A stretch of 64,000 bases of DNA, from assembly GCF_003003035.1 (NCBI RefSeq), contig NZ_PVTS01000003.1, forward strand, positions 124,001 through 188,000, in the 5' to 3' direction. Shown in pieces: positions 9,529-19,245 of this stretch. The notes beneath the pieces were generated by a model. That model was not told the DNA's origin and did not search any database. It was given only the letters and a program-made list of their open reading frames with translations. Made by a program: the position numbers and the translations under genes. The DNA is from Marinilabilia salmonicolor (GTDB lineage: Bacteria; Bacteroidota; Bacteroidia; Bacteroidales; Marinilabiliaceae). Within the stretch, counting starts at the first letter, position 1, and every line of letters begins with the position of its first letter.

Positions 9529-11910
9529 TTATGGTACTTCTACCGTGAGCGGTTCGGCAGCAAGCCCGTTGGCCGATGCCTTTATGGTTATGACACCTCC
9601 CTGATCTCCTGCTTTCAGGAGTATGGTAGCAATTCCCGCTTCCGCACTCACCGGGTTTGCACCAATCAATTCAGCATCACCTTCCACTGAGTAAGTAACA
9701 TTGTTAGTAGCTTCGGGAAGTATTGTGCCATTCGCATCCGTAACAGAAGCATACAGGAAAACCACATCATTCTGTCCTTTCTCCAAAGGACGACCGCTTT
9801 CGTCAATCCAAAGATTTAGTTGTGCGGCCTGTTCCGGAGTACGTCTGATGGTTTCTGCTATTTCCTGCCCGGCCACATATCCTTTTGCAGTCAATTCACC
9901 TGGTTCAAAACCAGTGAGATGAAAGGTAAAAGGGGGATGTTTGAGGTGGGAGCTGACACGATCACTATCAGGCTTTTGCCGACCGACAGACTTCCCGTTT
10001 ACAAAGAGTTCCACTTCTTCGCAGTTGCTATACACTTTCACTTCAGAAAAAGAAGGATCGTTATAGAAATTGGCAATTTCGATGAAAGGCCCGTAAAAAT
10101 CCGGACTCACTTCAGGCTTAATATCTGCCTGGCTCTTATAGAAATAGAATGCAAACTTGGGCAACCGGAAGAGATCCATAATACCGGAAGCTTCCAGATC
10201 AGGAGCATATCCACGGTTATAGTCGAACATCAGCCAATTGGCATCTCCGACGGCAGGCCCTTGCAAATTGCTGTTGTGGGCTTCCTGATAATTGAGGGCC
10301 TGCTGCGAAAGCCGCTTTTGACCGAATCCACGTAACTGACGTGAGTTACGCTCTTCTGATGTAAGATCTTCAAACGCTTTCTGGTTAAAACCAGCATTTT
10401 GAGCATAATACTCCCAGTCGCCGTACTCGGCAATGAAGATGGGTTTCTCCTCATCGTAGCGATTCCAGTAATGAGGCGGCTTCCCGTGCTGTCGTGCAGG
10501 AATATAAACGTCATAGACATCGTCGATCCACCCGCAGGTATAAGTATCCTCATGCGGGTATTCCTCATGGACGGCAGCATGTGCCCATTGCATAAATTCA
10601 CGGGTCATCCCCGATTCGTTGAGTGAAGCTTCCCAAATCACCACAGAAGGATGGTTGCGATCGCGTCGAACCATATTGCGCACATCCTGAATGGCATTGT
10701 CCTGAAACACCTCATTGCCGAAAAACTGCCAGCCGGGAATGGCATCCATCGTTAAAAGTCCGAGTTCATCACAAGCCCTCATAAAAGAACGGGAATGCGG
10801 GTAATGTGACAATCGCACAAAATTGAATCCGGCCTGTTTTATTTTGTAAGCATCGCGGTAATTGGCATTGTCTGACAAGGCATACCCAATGTACGGATAT
10901 TCCTGATGGCGATTGGTTCCTCTCAGAAACAGGGGTTCGCCATTGAGATAAAACTGACCGGCTGTCCAGGAAAAAGTCCGGATACCGATGGTTTCCGAAA
11001 CAGCATCCACCACTTTTTCATTTTCCAGCACTTCTACAGTCAGATCATACAAATTGGGATAGTCGGGAGACCACAGAGCGGGCTCTTCAATATCAAATGA
11101 AGTCTGGAAAACCTGATTGCCCATTGCTTCCACATTTTGTGCAGCAACGCTTTGTTCTGTTATCACATTCCCTTCAGCATCTCTTATCTTTACGCTCAAA
11201 CCGATATCAGCAGGTTTTTGGCGCTGATTATCCACATCCACTTTAACATCCACTGTGGCTTTTTCGTCCGAAACATCAGAATAAGTCACAAAAATACCAC
11301 CTCCGGCAACGCGGTTAGCTCCCACAGGATCTGTAACATGTATCTTCTCCTTGACCATCAGCCACACATTGCGATAAATACCGCTAAACCAATTGAAATC
11401 AAGATCGGCAATGGGCTTGCCCGGAGGCACCAGTTCATTGTCCTCATTGTTGAGTCGCACAAGAAGTACATTCTCTTTCCCGTATTTCAGATGCTCACTC
11501 AGTTCAACATAAAAAGGCAGGTATCCGCCCTGATGTGTCATCAGCTTTTCTCCGTTGAGGAAAATATCAGCTACCTGCATGGCTCCTTCAAACTTTAATG
11601 CCACATGTTTCTCTTTCAAAATATCAGGAGCCTTGAATGTCTTCCGGTAGAAACTGGTTCCCTGCCATTGTTGGTCTTTTATCACCAGAGGTTCCACCGC
11701 TGCCGTATGCGGTAGAGAAACCTGCTCCCAACTGATATCAGCATCATCTGAACTTAACTTGTTTACATCTTTAACTCCAGAACCCTGAATAAACTGCCAG
11801 TCTGCATTAAACAAATTGGCGCGTTGATCAAAACCTGAATGCTCGGGATTGTTCCGGCACGAAGCAAGCGCCAGAACTCCTATGGTCATCAAAAGTGCTC
11901 GTTTCAACAT
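9529..11910 (-). CDS. GH2 beta-galactosidase, lipoprotein
   Basis: A protein of 793 residues with lipobox LALASC (Cys18). It has the GH2 layout: a jelly-roll sugar-binding domain (about 30-190), an immunoglobulin-like domain (about 190-310), the barrel with SLNES (acid/base Glu432) and IAEYGDW (nucleophile Glu495), then extra C-terminal beta domains. Within a galactan locus it should release galactose from oligosaccharides. It lies 16 bp after the GH53 stop and 17 bp before susC, so it is part of the same transcript. The galactose specificity is inferred from context. Confidence 0.9.
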   Translation of the reverse strand: MLKRALLMTIGVLALASCRNNPEHSGFDQRANLFNADWQFIQGSGVKDVNKLSSDDADISWEQVSLPHTAAVEPLVIKDQQWQGTSFYRKTFKAPDILKEKHVALKFEGAMQVADIFLNGEKLMTHQGGYLPFYVELSEHLKYGKENVLLVRLNNEDNELVPPGKPIADLDFNWFSGIYRNVWLMVKEKIHVTDPVGANRVAGGGIFVTYSDVSDEKATVDVKVDVDNQRQKPADIGLSVKIRDAEGNVITEQSVAAQNVEAMGNQVFQTSFDIEEPALWSPDYPNLYDLTVEVLENEKVVDAVSETIGIRTFSWTAGQFYLNGEPLFLRGTNRHQEYPYIGYALSDNANYRDAYKIKQAGFNFVRLSHYPHSRSFMRACDELGLLTMDAIPGWQFFGNEVFQDNAIQDVRNMVRRDRNHPSVVIWEASLNESGMTREFMQWAHAAVHEEYPHEDTYTCGWIDDVYDVYIPARQHGKPPHYWNRYDEEKPIFIAEYGDWEYYAQNAGFNQKAFEDLTSEERNSRQLRGFGQKRLSQQALNYQEAHNSNLQGPAVGDANWLMFDYNRGYAPDLEASGIMDLFRLPKFAFYFYKSQADIKPEVSPDFYGPFIEIANFYNDPSFSEVKVYSNCEEVELFVNGKSVGRQKPDSDRVSSHLKHPPFTFHLTGFEPGELTAKGYVAGQEIAETIRRTPEQAAQLNLWIDESGRPLEKGQNDVVFLYASVTDANGTILPEATNNVTYSVEGDAELIGANPVSAEAGIATILLKAGDQGGVITIKASANGLAAEPLTVEVP

Positions 11911-11925
11911 ACTCTTTTTTTGATA

Positions 11926-13143
11926 TTAATAGTTTACCTCCAGATAATCTGCGGCTTCGGTGACATTGCCGTCAAAATCGAAAAGTGCACAGTTCTCCCA
12001 GCTGGATCCGGTTCCCCACAAATCTTTCATTCCGGAAGAGATCCAGGCCGGCTCCCAGTAAATAACCCCAATGGCACCTGCGTTGGCCATATTCTGAGAA
12101 AGGGTTGTCAGGTATTGCTTTTGCCCTTCAATAGTGAATGGGAAGCCTTCCAGAGGAGCTGTTTCTGAAGAATAAATATTTCCGTAGTTATCATCATATT
12201 CTGTAGTAAAAGGATAAGCTGTCTCCATTACCAGGAGATCTTTACCATACGTCGATTTAAGATCGGAGACCAGTCCCGGTAACTGATCAAAAGAAATAGT
12301 CGTATGCCAGATATGATAGTAGGAGAATCCCATAATCTCAAAGTCATGTACATTTCCTTTGTTGATGACATCAGCCATCCACCATTCCAGATTTTTTGGA
12401 TCAGCGATGTGCAGGGCCACTTTGATTTCTGAGTCCGACTGGCTTTCAATATCACGTACAGCCTTAATACCGGCATTGACAACCTGCCCAAAGGCGGACC
12501 AGTTACCGTCATAAACATTCAGATCCGGGAATCCTTCCGGCGTATTTGTGGTCATCATTCCGGGGTTAGTCTCATTCCCTATCTGCACCATCTGTGGCAA
12601 CAGGTTTTTCTCCTTCAGGTAAGAAAGCATTTCATAAGTATAGTTATACACAGAATCTGTCAAAACATCCAGACTGGTAATATTCTTCCAGGCGGCAGGG
12701 ACATCCTGATGTCCGGGATCAGCCCAGGTATCACTGTAATGAAAGTCCAGCAAAACCGCCATACCATTTTGGTGGGCTCGCTCAATAGTTGCAGCCACAT
12801 CGGCTATTCCGCTGTAAACGGGAGTGGCATCTCCATAAATATCTTTAACCCAGGAGGGATTATGCCAAAGACGAACCCTCACCAGATTTCCTCCCTTTTC
12901 GGTCAATATCTCAAACGGATCGGCAGCTACACCTTCCTGCTTATAGATACCTCCATGATCTTCCACCTGGTTGACATACGAAAGATCAAGCCCTTTGATA
13001 AATCCAGGCAATTCAGGAATCTCAGTCTCTTCTCCCTCCGTGCCATTCTCAACCGGCTTTCCATTGTCATCGTCCGAACAGGCAAAACTCATCATGGTAG
13101 TAAAAAAGAGTGCCAGAATAAATACTAGTTGTTGTTTCTTCAT
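11926..13143 (-). CDS. GH53 arabinogalactan endo-beta-1,4-galactanase, lipoprotein
   Basis: A protein of 405 residues with lipobox MMSFAC (Cys22), then an acidic linker and a GH53 barrel. Family features include FIKGLDLSYVNQVEDHGG, VRVRLWHNP, LLDFHYSDTWADPGHQ, acid/base Glu191 in QIGNETNPGM and nucleophile Glu307 in LVMETAYP. It cuts internal beta-1,4-galactan bonds, as found in the side chains of pectin. It is probably surface-displayed and feeds SusCD. It is the first gene of the operon, which marks the locus as galactan-specific. Confidence 0.96.
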   Translation of the reverse strand: MKKQQLVFILALFFTTMMSFACSDDDNGKPVENGTEGEETEIPELPGFIKGLDLSYVNQVEDHGGIYKQEGVAADPFEILTEKGGNLVRVRLWHNPSWVKDIYGDATPVYSGIADVAATIERAHQNGMAVLLDFHYSDTWADPGHQDVPAAWKNITSLDVLTDSVYNYTYEMLSYLKEKNLLPQMVQIGNETNPGMMTTNTPEGFPDLNVYDGNWSAFGQVVNAGIKAVRDIESQSDSEIKVALHIADPKNLEWWMADVINKGNVHDFEIMGFSYYHIWHTTISFDQLPGLVSDLKSTYGKDLLVMETAYPFTTEYDDNYGNIYSSETAPLEGFPFTIEGQKQYLTTLSQNMANAGAIGVIYWEPAWISSGMKDLWGTGSSWENCALFDFDGNVTEAADYLEVNY

Positions 13144-13176
13144 ATCTGTAGTCGTTATTTATGTTCAAAAAAAATT

Positions 13177-13277
13177 AAAAGGGATTTCATCCCTTAAACC
13201 CTGACCTACTTTCTTGTCTTGATACAAGAAAGTAGGCAAAGAAAATCAAGACTGAGTCAGCTTTCGCTCTAAAAACT
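13177..13277. repeat. 101-bp intergenic repeat R1, copy 2
   Basis: The partner of 2780-2880. Its main hairpin runs 13205-13236 with the same CTTGAT loop, but has a G-C pair where copy 1 has A-T. It begins 34 bp upstream of the GH53 start codon, so if the promoter at 13296 is correct it is transcribed as part of the operon leader. Confidence 0.9.
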
Positions 13278-13295
13278 ATTTCCTAAATCTCACAT

Positions 13296-13437
13296 CAAAG
13301 CTAAACAACCGCTAAAAAATGTAATTGCCCTCATCTTGCAGATTGTTGTCGAAATCTTACATTTCGATGAATTCCCCTCAAGCAAATCTGAAAATCACTG
13401 AAAACAAAGAGATCTAAGAAGTTGTCGAAATCTTACA
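13296..13437 (-). promoter_or_regulatory. candidate operon promoter and paired activator sites
   Basis: On the minus strand, 13303-13296 reads TAGCTTTG, matching the Bacteroidota -7 box TAnnTTTG; no clear -33 box is seen, as expected for an activated promoter. Upstream of it the 17-mer GTTGTCGAAATCTTACA occurs twice exactly, at 13345-13361 and 13421-13437, 76 bp apart. These direct repeats are candidate binding sites for the AraC-type output domain of the divergent regulator. Confidence 0.5.
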
Positions 13438-13533
13438 AAAACGTGTTGAAAATTATCATGCGGCTAATTTCTGTTAATTTATTTCTATTTTTACCATAAT
13501 ACCATAAGCAGTTTTTATCTCAAAAAAAGTCCA

Positions 13534-16500
13534 ATGTCTCTACGGGTACCCACATATTCTCTTCTGACGTCAGTTCTGCTGCTGACAATATTTGTGGCCA
13601 CAACCGGAGCTACTTCGCCACTCTATTTTTCAAACCTCACCATTGAACAAGGTCTGCCATCCAATGTAACCAATTCCATCGTTCAGGATAAACATGGTTT
13701 TATCTGGATCGGGACCCAGGAAGGAGTTTGCAGGTACGACGGATTTAAAATGCTGACGTTCCAGCACACCGGAGGACCTGGAAGTATTCCCTCCAACAAT
13801 ATTTCGGCACTGATTTGCGATGACGATCGCATCTGGGTAGGTACCTGGGACGGGCTTTGCACCATTAACATCCATACATTCCAGATTGAAACCATCAACA
13901 TAGGAAAAAACAAGACCATTCGCACCCTGTTCAGGGACAAGCAGGGAAATATCTGGATCGGGACAGCCAACGGTCTTTTGAAACACAACCCCAATAATAA
14001 TATTTTCAACTGGTTCGATAGTTCCAACTCAGGATTGTCACACAACACCATCCGCTCCTTCCATGAAGCAGACAACGGAGATTTATGGATAGGCACTTAC
14101 GATGGACTAAACCGCTTTCGTGACGGCGAAATAACAACTTTCGATGTTAAGGGAGCATACAAACCTCTGTTGGAGAACAACCTCATCGTTTCCATCAGCG
14201 AATACTCCGGCAATTGCGACTCGTTACTGTGGGTAGGAACAGAAACCGGTCTGGCTCTCTTCAATACAAAAACCGGAGATTTTAAGCTTTACAACTCCAC
14301 CAACACCAATTTTAGTAATGAAGTCATTAAAACCATCTACCATGCATCAGATTCAGTGCTGTGGCTGGGGACAGATTTTGGATTGCACCTTTTTGATGTA
14401 CAGGAGGAATCGGTCACAGCATACTTTCATGATCCTCTGATCAACAACACTATCGCCAACAATGTGGTATGGCAGATCCTGGAGGACAATAAGGAACGAG
14501 TGTGGCTCATCACCTCCGGCGGAGTTAGTATTGCAAACAAAAGTGAACCCTACTATCATCTGCATGAAGAGTTTTTTAGCAACAAAGAACCAAGAATTGG
14601 CAACCAGATAAGAGATATCCTGACAGACCGGAAGGGCAATGTATGGCTGGCAACCATTCATGGGGTGGTGAAAAAGAATGAAGAAACGGAGCGTAGAACC
14701 ACCTATTCATCTACCTCGCAAACAGAAAACAAAGTTCTGCTGGACAATGTATATGCACTTGAGGAGGATAAAAAACAAAGAATATGGATCGGTACTGCCG
14801 GCGGCATAAACATCCTGGATCCCAAAAGCCAAAAGATGTCCGCCATCACCGCAGGCAAAGAAAACGGCCTCACCTCCAACTATATCAGCAGTATTGTACA
14901 GGCTCCTGATGGCAGCTTCTGGGTCAGTGCATGGGAAGGCGGGGTTTTTCGAACTGAAGCAAAAGGAGAATCACCCCAAAATTATCAGTTTACCCGAATA
15001 GACTCCAACGGAGACGGACATTTAATACGAGGAAACCGGAGTATTTACTATGCCATTGGCAATCAACTCTGGACGCTGGATGCAAAAAAGGGCAAACAGC
15101 CGGTCAGTACAGTCAACGGGATTATTGCTAATGGTGTGATTACAATCCTTCGGGCAGGAAAAAACAATTCGCTGTGGATTGGCGCAGAAAACCGGCTGAT
15201 CCAATATCAGGAAACTTCTGAAGAAATCCGGGAATACCACATCAACGTCAGCCATCCGCAAAAAATAATCAACCTTGAGGAGGACAATGATGGAAATCTC
15301 TGGGGCACCACTCAGAATTCCATTTTCCGCTTGGATATCAGCAGAGATAAAGTAATCACAATTCCGGTGGAAGAAGGCTCTCCTTTCAAGGGATTTGACT
15401 CCAATTGCAGTGCGCAAAAGCAGAACGGGAACATCCTCTTTGGGGGTGATAACGCCTACCTCGAAATTACCCCCTCACACATCAGTTATCCGGAAAGCAA
15501 ACCGACAATGTTCATTTCAGGACTGCGAGTCAACAATCAAGCAGTCACTCCTTCACAGAAACCTGACATCCTGAAAGATGACATTGCATTTTCCAACCAG
15601 ATAGACCTGAAGCATCACCAGAATTCGCTAACCTTTGAATTTTCTGCATTGGATTACCTCTACCCCGACAACGGTCAGTTTCGCTACCGCCTTAGGCCGG
15701 AGCAGGATCAATGGCTCCAAAGTTCGGGACAGAAGAACTATGCAGTTTATGCCAATATCAAACCGGGGAATTATACTCTTGAAGTTCAGGGGACCAACCA
15801 TCTGGGGGTCTGGAGTGAAACAAAAAACCTGCAAATTCACATTGCCCCATCCATCTGGCTGAGTAAGGGGTTTCTCACATTATACATTGTGCTGATTATC
15901 GGTATCACTTATTTTATTTTCCGTATCTACAGCTACCGTCAGAGACTCAACAACGAGTTGAAAATCGTAAAAATTGAAAAACAGCACAGTGAAGCGCTTT
16001 ACCAGGCCAAAATCCGTTTTTTTACCAATATTTCCCATGAATTCAGGACACCGTTGGGACTGATTATCTCACCCTTGAAACAGCTGTCGAAAGGGGACAT
16101 TAAGGATCCACGGTTTCGCAGAATGATAGAGCTGGCACACAGAAATGCAGGGAGACTTTACAAACTCATTAATCAGCTTCTCGACTTCCGGAAAATTGAA
16201 TCATCTCAGTTACAGCTTATCCAACAGCCTGTTGAGATTAATGCTTTCGTAAGAGAAGTCTATGCCTCTTTTGATGATTTGGCACAGAGGCATCAAATTG
16301 ATTATCAGCTTCAACCCCTCCCGGAACCTCATCAATATCTTTTAGATGCAGATAAAGTGGAAACCATCCTCTTCAATCTGTTGTCCAACGCTTTTAAATA
16401 TTCCTCTGACGAAGGAACTATTAACGTCACCCTCAATATTACCTCATCGTTGAACAACGCCCCCACGCTGGAAGTAAGCATCCGCGATTTCGGGTCGGGA

Positions 16501-17535
16501 ATTGCAGAACAAGACCGCGAACACATTTTTGAGCTTTTTTACCGGACCGACCAAAAGATCAACAGTCATGAGGGGTCAGGAATAGGACTAACCCTGGCGA
16601 TGGAATATGCACAACTTCATGGAGGTACCATCCAACTAAAAAGCCAACCCGGTGAAGGAAGTGAATTCACGCTGGTGCTGCCTGCCATTGAAACCACGGA
16701 ACAACATGATATAGCCAAAACAGAAAACACCCTCATCCCCAAGAGCCAGGATTCTTCAAATGCATCGACCCTGTCACCAAATGCAAAAAGAATACTGATT
16801 GTTGACGACAACACTGATTTTCTTGATTACCTCAAAATCAATATGGAAGAGGAATATGCCCTGACACTCGCTGAGAATGGTGCTCAGGCATTAAGAAAGG
16901 CAACTACAGATCATCCGGATCTTATCATCTCAGACGTGATGATGCCGGTTATGGATGGCATGGAACTCTGCGGAAGCCTGAAGACCAACCAGGCAACGGC
17001 TCACATACCGGTAATACTCCTGACTGCCAAAACCCTCGACATGGACAAAACAGAAGGAATGAATCGAGGCGCAGATATGTACATTACCAAACCCTTCGAC
17101 ATTGACTTCCTAAAATCGAGCATCCACAGTCTCTTCCGTCGCGAAGAGCAAATGGCCCGATACATCAGGAACCAATTATTGCTGACTCCCGAAAAAGAAG
17201 AGCCCGGAGAACAGCCGGAAGAAATTTTCCTGAAAAAAGTAATGAGCATCATCCGGCACAACCTCTCCAACCCGGATTTTTCGGTAGAAATGCTAAGCAG
17301 TGCCGTGGGCATGAGTGCCACACACCTATACCGGCGACTGAAAAGTATTACAGGCCTTTCTACACGCGACATTATCAACAACTTCCGGATGCAAAAAGCC
17401 GAACAAATGTTGTCCAACCGCGAAGGCAACATCACTGAAGTCATGTATGCAGTAGGATTCTCAAGCCTGTCGAGTTTTTCCAAAAGTTTTAAAGCCAAAT
17501 TCGGAGTGTCCCCAAAAGGGTATATGGAAAAGTAA
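13534..17535 (+). CDS. hybrid two-component system sensor/regulator (HTCS)
   Basis: A protein of 1333 residues with every HTCS part in one chain: signal peptide (about 1-27), two seven-bladed periplasmic propellers with repeated IWIGT-type motifs to about 690, a Y_Y_Y domain (about 700-765), a membrane helix (about 774-800), HisKA with phospho-His835 in NISHEFRTP, an ATPase domain (about 930-1050, GSGIGL), a receiver domain with Asp1134, and an AraC-type DNA-binding domain (about 1234-1333). It senses an oligosaccharide in the periplasm and activates the divergent galactan operon; the ligand is inferred. Confidence 0.96.
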   Translation: MSLRVPTYSLLTSVLLLTIFVATTGATSPLYFSNLTIEQGLPSNVTNSIVQDKHGFIWIGTQEGVCRYDGFKMLTFQHTGGPGSIPSNNISALICDDDRIWVGTWDGLCTINIHTFQIETINIGKNKTIRTLFRDKQGNIWIGTANGLLKHNPNNNIFNWFDSSNSGLSHNTIRSFHEADNGDLWIGTYDGLNRFRDGEITTFDVKGAYKPLLENNLIVSISEYSGNCDSLLWVGTETGLALFNTKTGDFKLYNSTNTNFSNEVIKTIYHASDSVLWLGTDFGLHLFDVQEESVTAYFHDPLINNTIANNVVWQILEDNKERVWLITSGGVSIANKSEPYYHLHEEFFSNKEPRIGNQIRDILTDRKGNVWLATIHGVVKKNEETERRTTYSSTSQTENKVLLDNVYALEEDKKQRIWIGTAGGINILDPKSQKMSAITAGKENGLTSNYISSIVQAPDGSFWVSAWEGGVFRTEAKGESPQNYQFTRIDSNGDGHLIRGNRSIYYAIGNQLWTLDAKKGKQPVSTVNGIIANGVITILRAGKNNSLWIGAENRLIQYQETSEEIREYHINVSHPQKIINLEEDNDGNLWGTTQNSIFRLDISRDKVITIPVEEGSPFKGFDSNCSAQKQNGNILFGGDNAYLEITPSHISYPESKPTMFISGLRVNNQAVTPSQKPDILKDDIAFSNQIDLKHHQNSLTFEFSALDYLYPDNGQFRYRLRPEQDQWLQSSGQKNYAVYANIKPGNYTLEVQGTNHLGVWSETKNLQIHIAPSIWLSKGFLTLYIVLIIGITYFIFRIYSYRQRLNNELKIVKIEKQHSEALYQAKIRFFTNISHEFRTPLGLIISPLKQLSKGDIKDPRFRRMIELAHRNAGRLYKLINQLLDFRKIESSQLQLIQQPVEINAFVREVYASFDDLAQRHQIDYQLQPLPEPHQYLLDADKVETILFNLLSNAFKYSSDEGTINVTLNITSSLNNAPTLEVSIRDFGSGIAEQDREHIFELFYRTDQKINSHEGSGIGLTLAMEYAQLHGGTIQLKSQPGEGSEFTLVLPAIETTEQHDIAKTENTLIPKSQDSSNASTLSPNAKRILIVDDNTDFLDYLKINMEEEYALTLAENGAQALRKATTDHPDLIISDVMMPVMDGMELCGSLKTNQATAHIPVILLTAKTLDMDKTEGMNRGADMYITKPFDIDFLKSSIHSLFRREEQMARYIRNQLLLTPEKEEPGEQPEEIFLKKVMSIIRHNLSNPDFSVEMLSSAVGMSATHLYRRLKSITGLSTRDIINNFRMQKAEQMLSNREGNITEVMYAVGFSSLSSFSKSFKAKFGVSPKGYMEK

Positions 17536-17538
17536 AAA

Positions 17539-17568
17539 AGCCATTCTACTTCTCATTGCAGAATGGCT
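17539..17568 (+). terminator. terminator after the HTCS gene
   Basis: AGCCATTCT (17539-17547) pairs perfectly with AGAATGGCT (17560-17568) across a 12-nt loop, starting 4 bp past the stop codon; the following bases are T-rich. Confidence 0.7.
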
Positions 17569-17590
17569 TCCTGTTCATTTTCTTATTAAA

Positions 17591-17888
17591 TTAATTTGAA
17601 GGCGGATTGTTTTCTACATCCTTTTTCTTCCTAAAAATATCTCCCATCACTCCACCAACCAGATTGTTTTTCATTTCATCAATGGCATTGGGATGAATGG
17701 CAGAAATTGGTTCGTGCTTTCCATCCACACCGGTAATCATCCACATCGGCAATATTCATGGTGGTGATTTCAAGACCAATATTTTCAAGGTCGCTTTTAC
17801 AAACATTAATCATTTTTGCCACAAGGGTATCTTTATCCTGCATCACCACAATCATCCCGGAATATTTCAAATCCTGATTTACATTTGA
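17591..17888 (-). pseudogene. decayed, frameshifted coding remnant
   Basis: Two minus-strand frames join into one sensible peptide. The first (from about 17888) reads a segment including MIVVMQDKDTLVAKMINV and SDLENIGLEITTMNIADVDD; near 17730 a shift leads into a frame reading GVDGKHEPISAIHPNAIDEM and ending KKKDVENNPPSN at a stop at 17591. No start codon or upstream part remains. The SDLENIGLEI stretch is faintly reminiscent of SPFH/flotillin-type proteins, but I do not recognise the family with any confidence. Confidence 0.5.
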
Positions 17889-18026
17889 TGATGCAATAAA
17901 CCTTCATGATTAACGATTAGCGACCTCATTTCTTCCGCTAAGCACAAAAAATCTTCAACTCAGCATAATGTTTCCGGTCTATCAGAAAATCAAACCCTAC
18001 CAACTCTGCTAAACCTGTAAGACAGA

Positions 18027-18052
18027 GTCATTGCGAGCAGAGCGAAGCAATC
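18027..18052. repeat. REP-like ATTGC...GCAAT inverted repeat
   Basis: ATTGC (18030-18034) and GCAAT (18047-18051) frame GAGCAGAGCGAA, a form widely seen as scattered intergenic repeats in bacterial genomes. The bases that follow (CTTTCAAAATAATAG and TTTTTCCGGACAATAGTG) recur in altered form at 57510-57543, beside another hairpin. Confidence 0.5.
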
Positions 18053-18107
18053 TTCTTTCAAAATAATAGTTTTTCCGGACAATAGTGATTTTTTAATGTT
18101 TTCATAG

Positions 18108-18163
18108 TTGAGAAATAAAAATGTTCTTATATTTGCATCGCGTGCGATTTAATTGCCTGCGAC
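18108..18163 (+). promoter_or_regulatory. promoter and candidate OhrR operator of the peroxidase gene
   Basis: TTG (18108-18110), 17 bp, then TATATTTG (18128-18135) fit the Bacteroidota promoter pattern. Just downstream are two related inverted repeats on a 15-bp pitch: ATCGCGTGCGAT (18137-18148, perfect) and ATTGCCTGCGAC (18152-18163, imperfect). Covering the transcription start, they are good candidates for a repressor site. Confidence 0.55.
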
Positions 18164-18182
18164 TAACTAAATAATTAAGAAC

Positions 18183-18665
18183 ATGGAAAATAATTTTTAT
18201 CAATTCTCAGCAAAAACGCTTTTTGGAAAAGAAGTGTCAATGGATACCTATAAAGGGAAAACAGTGATTGTGGTTAATACTGCAAGCAAGTGTGGCCTCA
18301 CACCGCAATATGAAGGGTTGGAAGCACTGTACAAGAAATACAAAGACAAAGGTCTGGTAATTCTCGGATTCCCATGTAACCAATTCGCAAACCAGGAACC
18401 CGGTGATGAAAAATCGATTTCCGAAACCTGCTATACAAATTATGGTGTGACCTTCCCGATGTTTGAGAAGATAAATGTGAACGGTGACGATGCTCATCCC
18501 ATCTTCAAATACCTGAAAAAACAGTTGAGCGGTTTATTTGGTGGAATCATCAAATGGAATTTCACAAAATTTGTCATCGATACAGAAGGTAAACCGCTCA
18601 AACGATTTGCGCCCACCACCAAACCCGAGGAGATAGATAAGTATCTGCAAACGATTTTGAATTAA
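18183..18665 (+). CDS. thiol (glutathione) peroxidase, 2-Cys type
   Basis: A cytoplasmic protein of 160 residues. Peroxidatic Cys37 is in [13 protein letters not shown], followed by GFPCNQF and WNFTKF, the usual active-site Gln/Trp/Asn set. Cys83 in [13 protein letters not shown] is placed like the resolving Cys of thioredoxin-dependent members such as yeast Gpx3, so the reductant is likely thioredoxin rather than glutathione. It reduces hydrogen peroxide or organic hydroperoxides. It is followed 58 bp later by an OhrR-type repressor gene, suggesting peroxide-responsive control. Confidence 0.95.
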   Translation: MENNFYQFSAKTLFGKEVSMDTYKGKTVIVVNTASKCGLTPQYEGLEALYKKYKDKGLVILGFPCNQFANQEPGDEKSISETCYTNYGVTFPMFEKINVNGDDAHPIFKYLKKQLSGLFGGIIKWNFTKFVIDTEGKPLKRFAPTTKPEEIDKYLQTILN

Positions 18666-18723
18666 CTTTGCAATACAAAACAACAGGGAATCGGTCATTC
18701 CGGTTCCCTACAATCCATCCCAT

Positions 18724-19179
18724 ATGGCTTACGAACAATTAAAACTCGAAAACCAACTGTGCTTTCCGGTATATGCCGCGTCACGCCTCATAACCCGTGA
18801 GTATCAACCTTATCTGGATAAACTTGGAATTACTTATCCTCAATATCTGGTATTGATGGTTCTTTGGGAACATGGCCCCTTATCCGTAAAGGAGATATCA
18901 TCCAAATTAATCCTCAATACCAATACTTTAACACCCCTGCTTAAGCGAATGATGAACCTGGGAATAGTTACAAGACAAAGGTCAGAGGAAGATGAACGAA
19001 AAGTAATAGTAGCATTGACAGAAAAAGGTGAAAGCATGCAACACGAGGCAGCGGAAATTCCGGAAAAACTATTGACCGGCCTACTGTCAGAAGGCATGGA
19101 AGTAAATAACATTATCGATTTACGTAACAGATTAAATGCCATCATCAAATATCTTTCGGATAAAGGAAATGCGCTCTAA
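18724..19179 (+). CDS. ohrR: MarR-family organic hydroperoxide sensor, OhrR-type
   Basis: A protein of 151 residues with a winged-helix MarR core (about 35-105). The N-terminal LENQLCFPVYAASR is the OhrR signature: the single cysteine, Cys13, is the peroxide-reactive residue, so this looks like a 1-Cys OhrR. It represses target genes until its Cys is oxidised by organic hydroperoxides. Its place just after the peroxidase gene, and the paired inverted repeats in that gene's promoter, suggest it controls both. No ohr gene is in the window. Confidence 0.88.
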   Translation: MAYEQLKLENQLCFPVYAASRLITREYQPYLDKLGITYPQYLVLMVLWEHGPLSVKEISSKLILNTNTLTPLLKRMMNLGIVTRQRSEEDERKVIVALTEKGESMQHEAAEIPEKLLTGLLSEGMEVNNIIDLRNRLNAIIKYLSDKGNAL

Positions 19180-19245
19180 GACGACGAAAATATTGCTTCA
19201 TTTTCGCAGTGATTCTGACAACACGTGATCTCCCCTGCCTGTCAA

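Noticed and set aside
13534-17535. sensor kinase fused to DNA-binding domain as a novelty
   Set aside because: This is the standard HTCS layout of polysaccharide loci.
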